Positions 1 through 10,716 of a DNA stretch of 64,000 bases are shown piece by piece. The stretch covers positions 37,374 to 101,373 of the forward strand of contig NZ_BPQS01000022.1 in assembly GCF_022179385.1 (NCBI RefSeq), written 5' to 3'. Positions within the stretch are counted from its first letter, which is position 1, and every line of letters starts with the position of its first letter. This stretch comes from Methylobacterium longum. GTDB lineage: Bacteria; Pseudomonadota; Alphaproteobacteria; Rhizobiales; Beijerinckiaceae. Made by a program: the position numbers and the translations under genes. Below the pieces are notes generated by a model. The model saw only the letters and a program-made list of their open reading frames with translations, had not been told where the DNA came from and searched no databases.

Positions 1-423
1 GCGCGGCTGCAGGAGGACTTCGCCCGCGCCCGCTCGGTGCGGGTCGAGATCGAGGCCGATGGGCTGCCCGGGTCGGACCTACCGCAGATCGACCCGGCGC
101 AGGTCGCCCGCGCCCTGGACAACCTGCTGCTGAACGCGCTCCAGCACACGCCGCCGGGCGGACGGGTGCGTCTCCGCGCCGAGCGGGTCACGGTCGACGG
201 CGGCGTGCGCCTGCATCTGCGCGTCGACGATACCGGCCCCGGGATCGAGCCCGCGATCCGCGCCAGCCTGTTCGAGCCCTTCGTCACGGCCAGGCCGGAC
301 GGGACCGGGCTGGGGCTGGCCATCGTCCGCGAGATCGCGCTGGCGCATCGCGGCGCGGTCGGGCTGGTCGAGGGCGCGGCCGAGACTACCTTCCTGCTGG
401 ACCTGCCATGGCGACCATCCTGA
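1..423 (+). CDS. Sensor histidine kinase, C-terminal part (5' end outside window)
   Basis: The reading frame is open from base 1, so the gene starts upstream of the window. What remains is the ATP-binding HATPase_c domain of a histidine kinase: an N-box (RALDNLLLNALQH), a G1 box (DDTGPGIEP) and a G2 box (GTGLGLAIVREI). The dimerisation and phosphoacceptor-His region and any sensor domain are not visible. The stop overlaps the start of the next gene, an NtrC-type response regulator, by 16 bases, so the two almost certainly form one two-component pair in one operon. The signal cannot be told from this fragment. The MFS transporter downstream hints at control of solute uptake, but this is inference. 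Confidence 0.93.
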   Translation, partial: ARLQEDFARARSVRVEIEADGLPGSDLPQIDPAQVARALDNLLLNALQHTPPGGRVRLRAERVTVDGGVRLHLRVDDTGPGIEPAIRASLFEPFVTARPDGTGLGLAIVREIALAHRGAVGLVEGAAETTFLLDLPWRPS

Positions 424-1811
424 TCGTCGACGACGACCGGGCCCTGCGCGAGGGGCTCGCCGAGACCGTGGCCGACCTCGGACACACGCCGCTGCCGGCG
501 GCGTCGGGCTCGGAGGCCCTGGCGCGGCTGGGCGACACCGCCGTCGCGGCGGTGCTGCTCGACCTGCGGATGCCCGGCGACCTCGACGGCATGGCCACGC
601 TGGCGCGGATCTGTGCCCTGCCGGACCCGCCGCCCGTGACCGTGCTGACCGCCTTCGCGAGCCCCGCCAACACGATCGAGGCGATGCGGCTCGGTGCGCA
701 CGATCACCTGACCAAGCCGATCGGCCGCGCCGACCTCGCGGCCGTGCTCGACGCGATGCTGAGATCGGTGTCGGCGGAGGCGATCGTCCCGGCGGCGCAG
801 TCCGGTCATCCGGGACTCGTCGGCTCCAGCGAGGGGATGCGGCGCGTCCAGAAGACCATCGGCCTCGTGGCCGACACCGCTTCCACCGTCCTCATCCAGG
901 GTGAAACCGGCACCGGCAAAGAGGAGGTGGCGCGCGCCCTCCACGCCTTCGGCCAGCGGCGAACGCGGCCGTTCATCCCGGTCAATTGCGCGGCGATCCC
1001 GGGCGACCGGCTGGAGAGCGAACTGTTCGGGCACCTCCGGGGAGCGTTCCCCGGCGCGACCGCGGACCGGGCCGGCGCTTTCCATCAGGCCGAGGGCGGC
1101 ACGTTGTTCTTGGACGAGATCGGCGACATGCCGGCCGGCATGCAGGCCAAGATCCTCCGTGTCCTCGAGGATTGCGTCGTGACGCCCCTCGGCGGCCGGT
1201 CGGGACGCGTCGCGGTCCGCCTCGTGGCCGCCACGCATCGGGATCTGCCGGCCCTGGTGGCCGAGGGCCGGTTCCGCGCCGACCTATATTACCGCCTCGC
1301 GGTCGTACCGATAAGCCTGCCGCCCCTGCGCGAGCGCCTCGCCGACATCGTCCCCTTTGCCGAGCACTTCCTCGCCCCCTCGGGCAAGCGCCTGAGCGGG
1401 GGCGCGGCCTCCCGCCTGCTCGCCTATGACTGGCCGGGGAACGTCCGCGAGTTGCGCAACGTCGTGGAGCGGGCGGCCGTGCTGGTGCGCGGGGGCGTGA
1501 TCGCGGGCGGCGACCTCGACCTGCCGGCGTCCCGGACGGACCGGCGCACCGAGGATGGGCATGCCCAGGACTGGTTGGCCGGCGACCTGCCCGGCGCCGT
1601 GGCCCGCCTGGAGCGGACCATGATCGTCAGGGCTCTCCGCGAGACGGAGGGCAACCGGGCACGGGCCGCGCGCCGCTTGGGCATCCAGCGGCAGCTCCTC
1701 TACGCGAAGATCGAGCGCTACGGCCTCGGCGTACCGGATGCCGAGATGTCGGGAGAGCCGACATCCGATGTCGCAAATCCCGACGCTTCGGAGGAAACCG
1801 AACGGGGTTAA
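408..1811 (+). CDS. NtrC-family sigma-54 response regulator
   Basis: The product is a cytoplasmic transcription factor of 467 aa with the usual three parts. The receiver domain (about 1-120) has the acidic pair VDDD, the phospho-acceptor in LLDLRMPG and the conserved Lys in HLTKP. The AAA+ domain (about 140-370) has Walker A (GETGTGKEE) and Walker B (GGTLFLDEIGD). A Fis-type HTH lies at the end (GNRARAARRLGIQRQLLYAK). The sigma-54-contacting loop reads GAFPGA instead of the consensus GAFTGA. In well-studied activators the Thr is important for contact with sigma-54, so this protein may use a variant contact or act without sigma-54. It overlaps the kinase gene and is probably co-transcribed with it. 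The ATG at 408 gives a complete receiver domain. Confidence 0.93.
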   Translation: MATILIVDDDRALREGLAETVADLGHTPLPAASGSEALARLGDTAVAAVLLDLRMPGDLDGMATLARICALPDPPPVTVLTAFASPANTIEAMRLGAHDHLTKPIGRADLAAVLDAMLRSVSAEAIVPAAQSGHPGLVGSSEGMRRVQKTIGLVADTASTVLIQGETGTGKEEVARALHAFGQRRTRPFIPVNCAAIPGDRLESELFGHLRGAFPGATADRAGAFHQAEGGTLFLDEIGDMPAGMQAKILRVLEDCVVTPLGGRSGRVAVRLVAATHRDLPALVAEGRFRADLYYRLAVVPISLPPLRERLADIVPFAEHFLAPSGKRLSGGAASRLLAYDWPGNVRELRNVVERAAVLVRGGVIAGGDLDLPASRTDRRTEDGHAQDWLAGDLPGAVARLERTMIVRALRETEGNRARAARRLGIQRQLLYAKIERYGLGVPDAEMSGEPTSDVANPDASEETERG

Positions 1812-1959
1812 GGCCTTCCTCGCGAAGAGTTTTGAAGCGGTTCCGGCTCCCGGCGGGGCCGGGCGGGAACCGAACGCGCAGGCCCGCGTCAAGCCCCGGA
1901 TGTGACCGCGCGGCCCGAGTCGGGGCCGCGCCGTGTGTCGATCGGGGGATCGCGGCAGG

Positions 1960-3285
1960 ATGGACAGGATCGAGACAGGCGCGCGGTCGCGCGCCGACGG
2001 AACCGGATCGCCCTCCGCGAAGGCCCTGCGCGGCCTCGACGCGCTGAACTTCTTCCTCGCCGACGTGCGCGACGGTCTCGGGCCCTACCTCGCCATCTAC
2101 CTGATCGCCGTGCGCGGTCCGGACGAGGGCTGGAACGAGGCCACCACCGGCCTCGTGATGACCATCGCGGGCATCCTCGGTCTCGTGGCGCAGACGCCCG
2201 CCGGCGCGCTCATCGACGCCACCAACCACAAGCGCGCCGTAGTGATTGGCGGCGCCATCGCGGTGACGGTGAGCTGCCTCGTCCTGCCGTTCATCGCCAA
2301 CTTCTACCTCGTGACGGCGACCCAATCGATCGCCCACGTCGCCGGCACGATCTTCCCCCCGGCGCTGGCCGCGATCACGCTGGGCCTCGTCGGCCCGAAG
2401 ATGTTCGCCAAGCGGATCGGCCGCAACGAGGGCTTCAACCACGCGGGTAACGCCGTCTCGGCCGCGGTGGCGGGCGGGCTGGCCTACTTCTTCGGCCCGG
2501 TCGTGGTGTTCTGGCTCATGGGCGTCCTGGCGGCCCTGTCGATCGGCGCCATGCTGATGGTGCCGGCGGACGCCATCGACGACGACCTCGCCCGCGGCAT
2601 GACCGAGGACGAGGCGCAGACACAGGAGAAGCCCTCGGGCCTCGCAACCCTGCTGCAGAACCGGGCGCTGCTGCTCTTCGCCGTGCTGTGCGCGATCTTC
2701 CACCTCGCCAACGCCGCGATGCTGACCTCCGTGGGCCAGCTCCTGACGCACCTCTCGGGCAAGGACCACGCGACCTCGCTGATCGCCGTCTGCATCGTGG
2801 CCGCGCAGTGCGTGATGGTGCCGGTGGCGATCTTCGTGGGCGCCAAGGCCGACGTGATCGGACGCAAGCCGATCTTCCTGGCAGCCTTCGGAGTGCTGGC
2901 CCTGCGCGGCGTGCTCTACACCCTGTCGGACAACCCGTTCTGGCTGGTCGGCGTCCAACTCCTCGACGGGATCGGGGCCGGCGTCTACGGCGCGCTGTTT
3001 CCGATCGTGGTGGCCGACCTCACCCGCGGCGGCGGCCGCTTCAACGCCGCCCAGGGTGCGGTCGCCACCGCGCAGGGCGTCGGCGCATCGCTCAGCGCGA
3101 CGCTCGCCGGCGTGATCATCGTCTCCGCCGGCTACGCGACCGCCTTCCTGGCCCTGGCGGCGATCGCCGCTCTCGGCTTCGTCCTCTATCTCGCTCTGAT
3201 GCCCGAGACCCGCGGCGCGACCGCAGCCGGCAGCGAACCGGAGGGCGGGGCCGGGGTGCCGCCGGCGGTACCGGCCGGCGCCTGA
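1960..3285 (+). CDS. MFS transporter
   Basis: This is an inner-membrane protein of about 441 aa with roughly 12 hydrophobic segments, typical of the major facilitator superfamily. The basic cytoplasmic loop after the second segment (DATNHKRAVV) fits the family, as does the second-half equivalent (ADVIGRKPIF). A longer hydrophilic stretch rich in Asp/Glu (around DDDLARGMTEDEAQTQ) is the central loop joining the halves. I chose the ATG at 1960. An in-frame GTG at 1933 would add nine residues, and neither start has a strong ribosome site. It follows the two-component pair by about 150 bases and may be its target. Substrate unknown. The C-terminal tail (residues about 425-441) is a Gly/Pro/Ala-rich low-complexity tail. 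Confidence 0.85.
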   Translation: MDRIETGARSRADGTGSPSAKALRGLDALNFFLADVRDGLGPYLAIYLIAVRGPDEGWNEATTGLVMTIAGILGLVAQTPAGALIDATNHKRAVVIGGAIAVTVSCLVLPFIANFYLVTATQSIAHVAGTIFPPALAAITLGLVGPKMFAKRIGRNEGFNHAGNAVSAAVAGGLAYFFGPVVVFWLMGVLAALSIGAMLMVPADAIDDDLARGMTEDEAQTQEKPSGLATLLQNRALLLFAVLCAIFHLANAAMLTSVGQLLTHLSGKDHATSLIAVCIVAAQCVMVPVAIFVGAKADVIGRKPIFLAAFGVLALRGVLYTLSDNPFWLVGVQLLDGIGAGVYGALFPIVVADLTRGGGRFNAAQGAVATAQGVGASLSATLAGVIIVSAGYATAFLALAAIAALGFVLYLALMPETRGATAAGSEPEGGAGVPPAVPAGA

Positions 3286-3314
3286 CCCACGGGTTTCCGG
3301 CCGGGCTCTCGGCG

Positions 3315-3340
3315 GCGGGCTGCCCGCGCGGGCAGCCCGC
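3315..3340. terminator. Perfect 26-base palindrome, probable bidirectional terminator
   Basis: Bases 3315-3327 (GCGGGCTGCCCGC) are the exact reverse complement of 3328-3340. The hairpin lies between two genes that converge, the MFS gene ending at 3285 and the minus-strand gene ending at 3340, and it just touches the stop codon of the latter. There is no clear T-run, so it could also be a dispersed palindromic element. Confidence 0.55.
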
Positions 3341-3552
3341 TACGGGACGACGGCCAGCGCCGGACCTCTCTGCGCCGCGGCGGTCCCCTCCGGCGGCGCC
3401 TTGCGGGAGACGTAGTACAGGTCGATGGCGCGCCAGAACGCGCCCTGCTCTTCCGTCGAGCGGCGAGCCAGGGATTTCTCGAGGATCGACATCGCGGCCC
3501 GTGCGGGCTCGCTCCGCTCGAGTTCCTCGAGCAGGCCGGCGAGATGCAGCAT
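3340..3552 (-). CDS. Small hypothetical protein (70 aa)
   Basis: I do not recognise this protein. It is short, charged and predicted soluble, with a helical N-terminal half (LLEELERSEPARAAM) and an aromatic patch (FWRAIDLYYV). The reading frame has a very good ribosome-binding site, GGAGGT, seven bases before the ATG at 3552, which is the main reason to accept it. It stands alone, converging with the MFS gene and diverging from the asparaginase gene. No signal peptide or membrane segment is seen. Confidence 0.72.
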   Translation of the reverse strand: MLHLAGLLEELERSEPARAAMSILEKSLARRSTEEQGAFWRAIDLYYVSRKAPPEGTAAAQRGPALAVVP

Positions 3553-3722
3553 GGGGTCTACCTCCGAGCGGACAGCAACCCTTCATAACGCCCGAGCCGG
3601 CGTAACGATCCGCCGCGCGGCGCGCGTCGGCGCCCCGCATGATCCTTGCCTCATGCGGGGGGGCGGCTACCATCGCCGCGTCGAGTCGGACTCGCACACC
3701 CGTCAACCATCGAGGATCACCG

Positions 3723-4844
3723 ATGTTCTCAAGCCGAAGCGACGCGGCTCTCGCCACACGCGGAATGGTCTTCGCGCTGGTCCTCACCGGCGGGCTCGGG
3801 CCTCTCTCGCTCCAGGCCCGCGAGATGCCGCAGGCCGATGCGGCCGCGGCGACGAAGAAGCCGAACGTCGTGATCCTCGCCACCGGCGGCACGATCGCGG
3901 GTGCGGGCGCCGACGCCGCCAACAGCGCCACCTACACGGCCGCCAAGGTGCCGGTGGACAAGCTGATCGCCGCCGTGCCGCAGGTCAGCACGATCGCCAA
4001 CGTCCGCGGCGAGCAGGTCTTCCAGATCGCCTCGGAGAGCTTCACGGACGCGCAGCTCGTCCAGCTCGGCAAGCGCGTCTCCCAGCTCCTGAAGCAGGAC
4101 GACGTCGACGGCGTGGTCATCACCCACGGCACCGACACGCTGGAGGAGACGTCCTTCTTCCTCGACCTCGTCGTGAAGAGCGACAAGCCGATCGTGGTGG
4201 TCGGCTCGATGCGGCCCGGCACGGCGATCTCGGCCGACGGCGCCCTCAACCTGCTGGACGCCGTGACGGTGGCGGCCAGCAAGGAGGCGATCGGTCAGGG
4301 CGTGACCGTGACGATGAACGACACCATCCAGTCGGGTCGCGACGTCACCAAGCGGACGAACGTCGTCCCGAGTGCCTTCTTCAGCCAGTGGGGGCCCCTC
4401 GGGATGGTGATCGAGGGCAAGACCTACTTCTTCCGCGCCCTGTCCAAGCGCCACAACACGAGCTCGGAATTCGACATCGACCAGATCGACAGCCTGCCGC
4501 TCGTGGGCATCGTCTACGGCTCGGGCACCATGATCCCCGGCGTCTACGACGCCGAGGTCCAGGCCGGCGCCAAGGCGATCGTCAACGCCGGCACCGGCAA
4601 CGGCTCGGTGGCGGGCTACCTCGTGGACACGCTCAAGGACATCCGCTCCAAGGGCACGCTGGTGATCCGCTCCTCGCGGGTGCCGGACGGCCTCGTCCTG
4701 CGCAATGCCGAGCAGCCCGACGACAAGTACGACTGGGTGGTCGCCCACGATCTGAACCCTGCCAAGGCCAAGATCCTGGCGGCGGTGGCGCTGACGAAGA
4801 CGAGCGACACCAAGGAGCTGCAGCGCATCTTCTGGGAGTATTGA
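3723..4844 (+). CDS. ansB: Type II L-asparaginase, periplasmic
   Basis: This enzyme hydrolyses L-asparagine to aspartate and ammonia. It is 373 aa long. The first threonine motif (ILATGGTIAGAG) and the second (VITHGTDTLEETSFF) contain the catalytic Thr residues and the Thr-Asp pair of the family, and VVGSMRPGTAISADG follows as expected. The N-terminus has a basic stretch and a hydrophobic segment (MVFALVLTGGLGPLSL) followed by small residues, consistent with a signal peptide and periplasmic action. I chose ATG 3723, preceded by GAGGA about eight bases upstream. An upstream ATG in the same frame at 3639 would destroy the signal-peptide layout. The gene appears monocistronic. Confidence 0.93.
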   Translation: MFSSRSDAALATRGMVFALVLTGGLGPLSLQAREMPQADAAAATKKPNVVILATGGTIAGAGADAANSATYTAAKVPVDKLIAAVPQVSTIANVRGEQVFQIASESFTDAQLVQLGKRVSQLLKQDDVDGVVITHGTDTLEETSFFLDLVVKSDKPIVVVGSMRPGTAISADGALNLLDAVTVAASKEAIGQGVTVTMNDTIQSGRDVTKRTNVVPSAFFSQWGPLGMVIEGKTYFFRALSKRHNTSSEFDIDQIDSLPLVGIVYGSGTMIPGVYDAEVQAGAKAIVNAGTGNGSVAGYLVDTLKDIRSKGTLVIRSSRVPDGLVLRNAEQPDDKYDWVVAHDLNPAKAKILAAVALTKTSDTKELQRIFWEY

Positions 4845-4853
4845 GGGCCCGGC

Positions 4854-4888
4854 CGCTCGGGATCCGGCGGGTCCGGATATCCCGAGCG
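4854..4888 (+). terminator. Hairpin downstream of the asparaginase gene
   Basis: CGCTCGGGAT (4854-4863) is exactly complementary to ATCCCGAGCG (4879-4888), giving a ten-base-pair stem with a 15-base loop, ten bases after the stop codon. No T-run follows. In the remaining 308 bases up to edd (4889-5196) I see no gene. Confidence 0.4.
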
Positions 4889-5196
4889 CGACCTCATCCC
4901 GACGCGCGGATGCGAAGCGGCCGCCGCGAAGGAGTCCTCCAGGGATCGCGCCCGCTCTGGAGCCCGCCTTCGAGGTCCGCGGATGCGGGCACCTCGGGAT
5001 GAGCGGTGCGGTTGGGGTTCCCTTCTGCGCCCGTCGCTGCCGTGCGACCGTTCACGCAATCCCCCCCGCACGCGTCAGCCGGGTTACATCCCACGGCGCA
5101 TTCCCTAGATACCGGTCGCCGACGCAGCCGCCTGGGCCTTGCCCGAATTCCGGCATCAGCCTTGCGCCCGTCGGCACCGAGCCTGGAGGAACGAGC

Positions 5197-7023
<1,827 letters not shown>

Positions 7024-7045
7024 AACCGGACAGGAGTTGGAGACC

Positions 7046-7675
7046 ATGAACGATCTGACCAGCATCGACGCGCTGATGCGCTCCGTGCCCGTCATTCCGG
7101 TCCTGGTGATCGACGACGTGGCCCAGGCCCGGCCCATCGCCGAGGCCCTGGTGAAGGGCGGGCTCACCGCCCTGGAGGTCACCCTGCGCACGCCGGCCGC
7201 CCTTGAGGTCATCCGGGAGATGACCCGGGTCGAGGGCGCGGTGGTGGGCGCCGGGACGGTGCTCAACTCGCAGGACCTCGACAGGGCGCTCGCGGCGGGG
7301 GCCGAGTTCATCGTCTCGCCGGGCCTGACGGCGCCGCTGACCGACGCCGCCAGGGCCAACGGCGTGCCCTACCTGCCGGGCGTCGCCACGGCCGCCGACA
7401 TCATGCGCGGCCTCGACCACGGCCTCGACCGGTTCAAGTTCTTCCCGGCCGAGGCCGCGGGCGGGATCAAGGCGCTGAAGGCGCACGCGGCGGTGTTCGG
7501 CGCGGTGCGGTTCTGCCCCACCGGCGGGATCACCGAGGCGACCGCGCCGGACTGGCTGGCGATCCCGTCCGTGCTCTGCGTCGGCGGCAGCTGGGTGGTG
7601 AAGCCCGGCACCCCCGACCCGGCAGCGATCGAGCGGGCGGCGCGGGCCGCCGCCGGCCTGCGGAAGGCGGCGTAA
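7046..7675 (+). CDS. eda: KDPG aldolase (2-dehydro-3-deoxyphosphogluconate aldolase)
   Basis: Eda cleaves KDPG into pyruvate and glyceraldehyde 3-phosphate. The 209-aa length matches the class I aldolase family. EVTLRTPAALEVI and GAGTVLN form the expected barrel strands, and the Schiff-base Lys lies in RFKFFPAE. CPTGGIT gives the phosphate-binding region. Start is the ATG at 7046, ten bases after CAGGAG. A TTG three codons upstream is in frame but too close to that site. It is the second gene of the edd-eda operon. Confidence 0.97.
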   Translation: MNDLTSIDALMRSVPVIPVLVIDDVAQARPIAEALVKGGLTALEVTLRTPAALEVIREMTRVEGAVVGAGTVLNSQDLDRALAAGAEFIVSPGLTAPLTDAARANGVPYLPGVATAADIMRGLDHGLDRFKFFPAEAAGGIKALKAHAAVFGAVRFCPTGGITEATAPDWLAIPSVLCVGGSWVVKPGTPDPAAIERAARAAAGLRKAA

Positions 7676-7798
7676 CGCTGCGGAGGGCTGCCGGCCTCGC
7701 GAGGAGGCACGCCCGAACCGGGTGGATCGAGGCACCGGCGTTGCCGCAGCGCCCACGAGCCGACATGGTGGTCCTCACGCAGGTGCGGTGGAGTCTTC

Positions 7799-9610
7799 GT
7801 GTCGGCATGGCCACAGGGCGGCGGCGAGATGGCCGAGCGCATCCGCCACCACGATTGGCAGCGCACGCCCCTCGGGCCGATCGCCCGGTGGTCGCAGCGA
7901 CTGACGCTGATGGTCGAGCAGGTGCTGGCCAATCCGCTGGTCGCGAGCCTCGTATGCGGCCCGGAGCGGATCCTCCTCTACAACGACGCCGCCGCGAAAC
8001 TCTACGGCGATCGGCACCCCCAAGCGCTGGGCCGTCCGCTCGCCGCGACCTTCCCGGAGGGCTGGGCCACGGTGGCGCCCTTCTACGAGCGGGCCTTCGC
8101 CGGCGAGTCCGTGCCGGTGGCCGGGCAGCCCCTGGATACCCGGGGGGAGGGGGAGGCGACCGAGGTCTTCGACGCCCTCCTCATCCCCGTGCGCGAGGCG
8201 GGCGGACAGGTCGCTTACGTCCACATGAGCGGGAGCGATTTCAGGGCGCGCGCGGTCTCGGAGACGCTGCTGCGCGCGAGCGAGGCCCGGTACCGCCACC
8301 TGTTCAATGCGATCGACGAGGGCTTCTGCACCATCGAGGTGCTGTTCGATGATGCCGCGCGTCCGGTCGACTACCGTATCCTGTCCGTGAACACGGCCTT
8401 CGAGCAGCAGACCGGTCTCAAGGATGTGGTGGGTAGAACCGCCCGGGCGCTGGCCCCCGATCTGGAGCCGCACTGGTTCGAGACCTACGGGCGGATCGCC
8501 CGCACCGGCAGAGCCGAACGCTTCGAGGACCGCGCCGACGCGCTCGGGCGCTGGTACGATGTCTACGCCTTTCCGGTCGGGACGACCGCGCAGGGGCAGG
8601 TGGCGGTTCTCTTCAAGGACGTCCTGCCGCGCAAGCGCGCCGAGGAGCTGCTGCGCGCCAGCGAGGAGCGGTTCCGCGGCCTAGTCGAGGGGTTCGGCCA
8701 GTTCAGCTGGGAAGCCTCGGCCGACGGCACCACCGAGGTCGACAGTCCGGGATGGCGCGCCTTCACCGGGCAGCATCGGGACGCTTGGCTGGGGCGCGGC
8801 TGGGTCGCGGCCATCCATCCGGACGACCGAGACGCCACCGAGCGGATGTGGAAGGCCGCGGTCTCGACCGGGAGCGTCGTCGATCACGAATACCGTCTCT
8901 GGCATGCTCCGAGTGCGTCGTGGCGGTGGTCGAACGTCCGCGCGGTGCCGATCACGAATCCGGATGGATCGATCCGGAAATGGTCGGGGGTCAACATCGA
9001 CGTCACGGACCGCCACAGGCTGCTGGCGCGGCAGGAGGTGCTGGTCAACGAACTCCAGCATCGCGCGCGCAACCTCCTCGGCGTTGTCGCCGCGGTGGCG
9101 AACAGGACGCTGGGTCGGGGCGGTCCGATTGAGGCCTTCGAGGAGCGGCTGCAGGCGCTCAGCCGGGCTCAGGGACTGCTCAGCCAGTTCGGCAGCGATA
9201 CCGTCGAGGTCGGCGCCCTGGTGCGAGCCGAGCTCGCCGCGCATGCCGATGCCGGGTCCGGGCGCGTCGACGTCGCCGGGCCGGAGATCCACCTCACAGC
9301 CCGGCAGGTCCAGAACTTCGCGCTGGCGCTGCACGAGCTGGCCACGAACGCCGTCAAGTACGGGGCGCTGCGCGCGGGCTGCGGGCACCTCGCCGTGACC
9401 TGGACGGTGGTGCCCGGCTGCCGCGAGCGCCGTCGGTTGGCGCTGAGCTGGGTGGAGAGCGGCGTCGCCATCGACCCGGGGGCAATCACCCGCCGCGGCT
9501 ACGGTACGGAGCTGATCCAGGAGGCGCTGGCCTACGCGCTGCAGGCGGAGGTCGATTACGCCCTGGACGCGGACGGCGTACGCTGCCGGATCGAATTGCC
9601 GGTGTCGTGA
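7799..9610 (+). CDS. HWE-family sensor histidine kinase with three PAS-like domains
   Basis: The product is a soluble sensor kinase of about 603 aa. A PAS-like domain covers about 30-150 (LLYNDAAAKLYG). A second begins at the SEARYRHLF linker and a third at SEERFRGLVEGFGQFSWEA, whose end (GVNIDVTDRHRLL) is a typical PAC motif. The kinase core is of HWE type: the H-box is NELQHRARNLLGVV, the N-box ALHELATNAVKYG, and a WVESG motif is present. The GTG start at 7799 sits five bases after GGAG. The first residues (GGGEMAERIRHHDW, TPLGP) match the usual start of this group. No response regulator is adjacent. There is no membrane segment, so the signal is probably sensed in the cytoplasm. Confidence 0.92.
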   Translation: MSAWPQGGGEMAERIRHHDWQRTPLGPIARWSQRLTLMVEQVLANPLVASLVCGPERILLYNDAAAKLYGDRHPQALGRPLAATFPEGWATVAPFYERAFAGESVPVAGQPLDTRGEGEATEVFDALLIPVREAGGQVAYVHMSGSDFRARAVSETLLRASEARYRHLFNAIDEGFCTIEVLFDDAARPVDYRILSVNTAFEQQTGLKDVVGRTARALAPDLEPHWFETYGRIARTGRAERFEDRADALGRWYDVYAFPVGTTAQGQVAVLFKDVLPRKRAEELLRASEERFRGLVEGFGQFSWEASADGTTEVDSPGWRAFTGQHRDAWLGRGWVAAIHPDDRDATERMWKAAVSTGSVVDHEYRLWHAPSASWRWSNVRAVPITNPDGSIRKWSGVNIDVTDRHRLLARQEVLVNELQHRARNLLGVVAAVANRTLGRGGPIEAFEERLQALSRAQGLLSQFGSDTVEVGALVRAELAAHADAGSGRVDVAGPEIHLTARQVQNFALALHELATNAVKYGALRAGCGHLAVTWTVVPGCRERRRLALSWVESGVAIDPGAITRRGYGTELIQEALAYALQAEVDYALDADGVRCRIELPVS

Positions 9611-10003
9611 CCGGCGCCCGCGGAGCCCTGCTTCGCCCGCCACGCTGCCGCGGCCGTCGAGCACGCGCGGAGCGACCGATCGGGTGCCACACTGGACGCG
9701 ACACCGGACGCCGCGACGGCCGAACGATCCGGCGGCGCGGTCAGTTGTCGGCCGGATCCGGACCGATCATCCCGAGTAACGCGTCGCCGAAGCGCCTGGG
9801 GGCAGGTGGCTCGAGGATGCTCATATGGATCGACATCAGCAGCAGGAGCTTCTCGGACTGCAAATCGGAAGCACCGCCGTCGCCGGTAGCGCGCTCCGGC
9901 GACGCGTAGACAAGGCGGACGGCTCCGTGCGCTGTCCTCCCGAGCCGCGGGCGGGACCCACCCCGACGCCTCGGGACAGCCCCTGCGTTCGCACGGCATC
10001 CGG
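9611..10003. other. Region without a confident gene
   Basis: About 390 bases between the kinase and a small open frame. The minus strand holds a frame ending at 9741 (C-terminal residues RRFGDALLGMIGPDPADN) that reads like protein, but I could find no convincing start codon or ribosome site, so I do not call it. Nothing else is seen. Confidence 0.4.
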
Positions 10004-10210
10004 ATGGACATCATGGAGATCCGTGACGGCGGTGACCGCTCCGTGCTCGGCACGCCGCTCGTGACGGGAAAACCGCTGGAGCGTGTGGCCAACCTGGCCA
10101 TCGCGCTCAAGCAGGCGCTCACCGACGACAGGCCGGTGGAGACGCGCGCCGCCGCCGATCGTCTGCTGTTCGACTTGGGCCGCACCCTCGTCCGGATTGA
10201 GGCGCCCTGA
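10004..10210 (+). CDS. Small hypothetical protein (68 aa)
   Basis: A short frame that I cannot assign. Its second half (ANLAIALKQALTDDRPVE, then AADRLLFDLGRTLVRIEA) has the regular spacing of Leu/Ala expected of an amphipathic helix, which favours a real protein. There are two nearby ATG codons (10004 and 10013), neither with a clear ribosome site. It ends 38 bases before the end of the converging secreted-protein gene. Its reality rests on codon style only. Confidence 0.45.
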   Translation: MDIMEIRDGGDRSVLGTPLVTGKPLERVANLAIALKQALTDDRPVETRAAADRLLFDLGRTLVRIEAP

Positions 10211-10247
10211 GCGGCGGCCACGCCGAAGGTCGCCGGGGCGCGCCGTG

Positions 10248-10676
10248 CTAGTTGATCAGGCAGAACCCGGTCCCGTCTGACCCCACCCGGCCGACCGTTC
10301 GCTCGGGCGCGCAGGGCGGCCGAAGCACCCGGGCTTCCTGCATCGGATGAAGCCCCGGAAGTTCGGAGCGGGCAGGCTGCGCGACCCGCTCTCCGGCCGG
10401 AGACGTCTCGGCGGACCAGGCCGGCACGACCGCGCCCGCGGCAGCAGCCGACGCGACCCGCCCGGGGGTGACGACCAGCGCCGACCCAGAGCCCGGCATG
10501 CCCGCCCGCGGCTCGATGCGCGTCTCGCGCGACGGATTCGGTACGGCCGGCCGATAGGTCGCGTGCGTGCGCCCGGAGAACAGCCGCCCGAATCCTCGGC
10601 CGGCCCGCGCCTCCGCGGCTTGACTGCCGACGACCAGCATCAGCGTCGTTGCTCCGGCCACCATCCAGGTCCGCAT
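10248..10676 (-). CDS. Small secreted hypothetical protein (142 aa)
   Basis: The N-terminus is a clear signal peptide: two basic/polar residues, a hydrophobic core (MVAGATTLMLVVGSQA) and the small-residue site AEARA. The mature part is low in order-promoting residues and rich in Pro, Arg, Ala and Gly, with four Cys/His-poor stretches and a C-terminus ending GFCLIN. The ATG at 10676 is preceded by GAGGAG at good distance. The open frame continues much further upstream, but this start is strongly supported. No family recognised. It is probably a periplasmic or exported protein of unknown role. Confidence 0.7.
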   Translation of the reverse strand: MRTWMVAGATTLMLVVGSQAAEARAGRGFGRLFSGRTHATYRPAVPNPSRETRIEPRAGMPGSGSALVVTPGRVASAAAAGAVVPAWSAETSPAGERVAQPARSELPGLHPMQEARVLRPPCAPERTVGRVGSDGTGFCLIN

Positions 10677-10716
10677 GGCTCGCTCCTCGCAGCGCGGTGA
10701 TAATGCCGGAGGCGCG

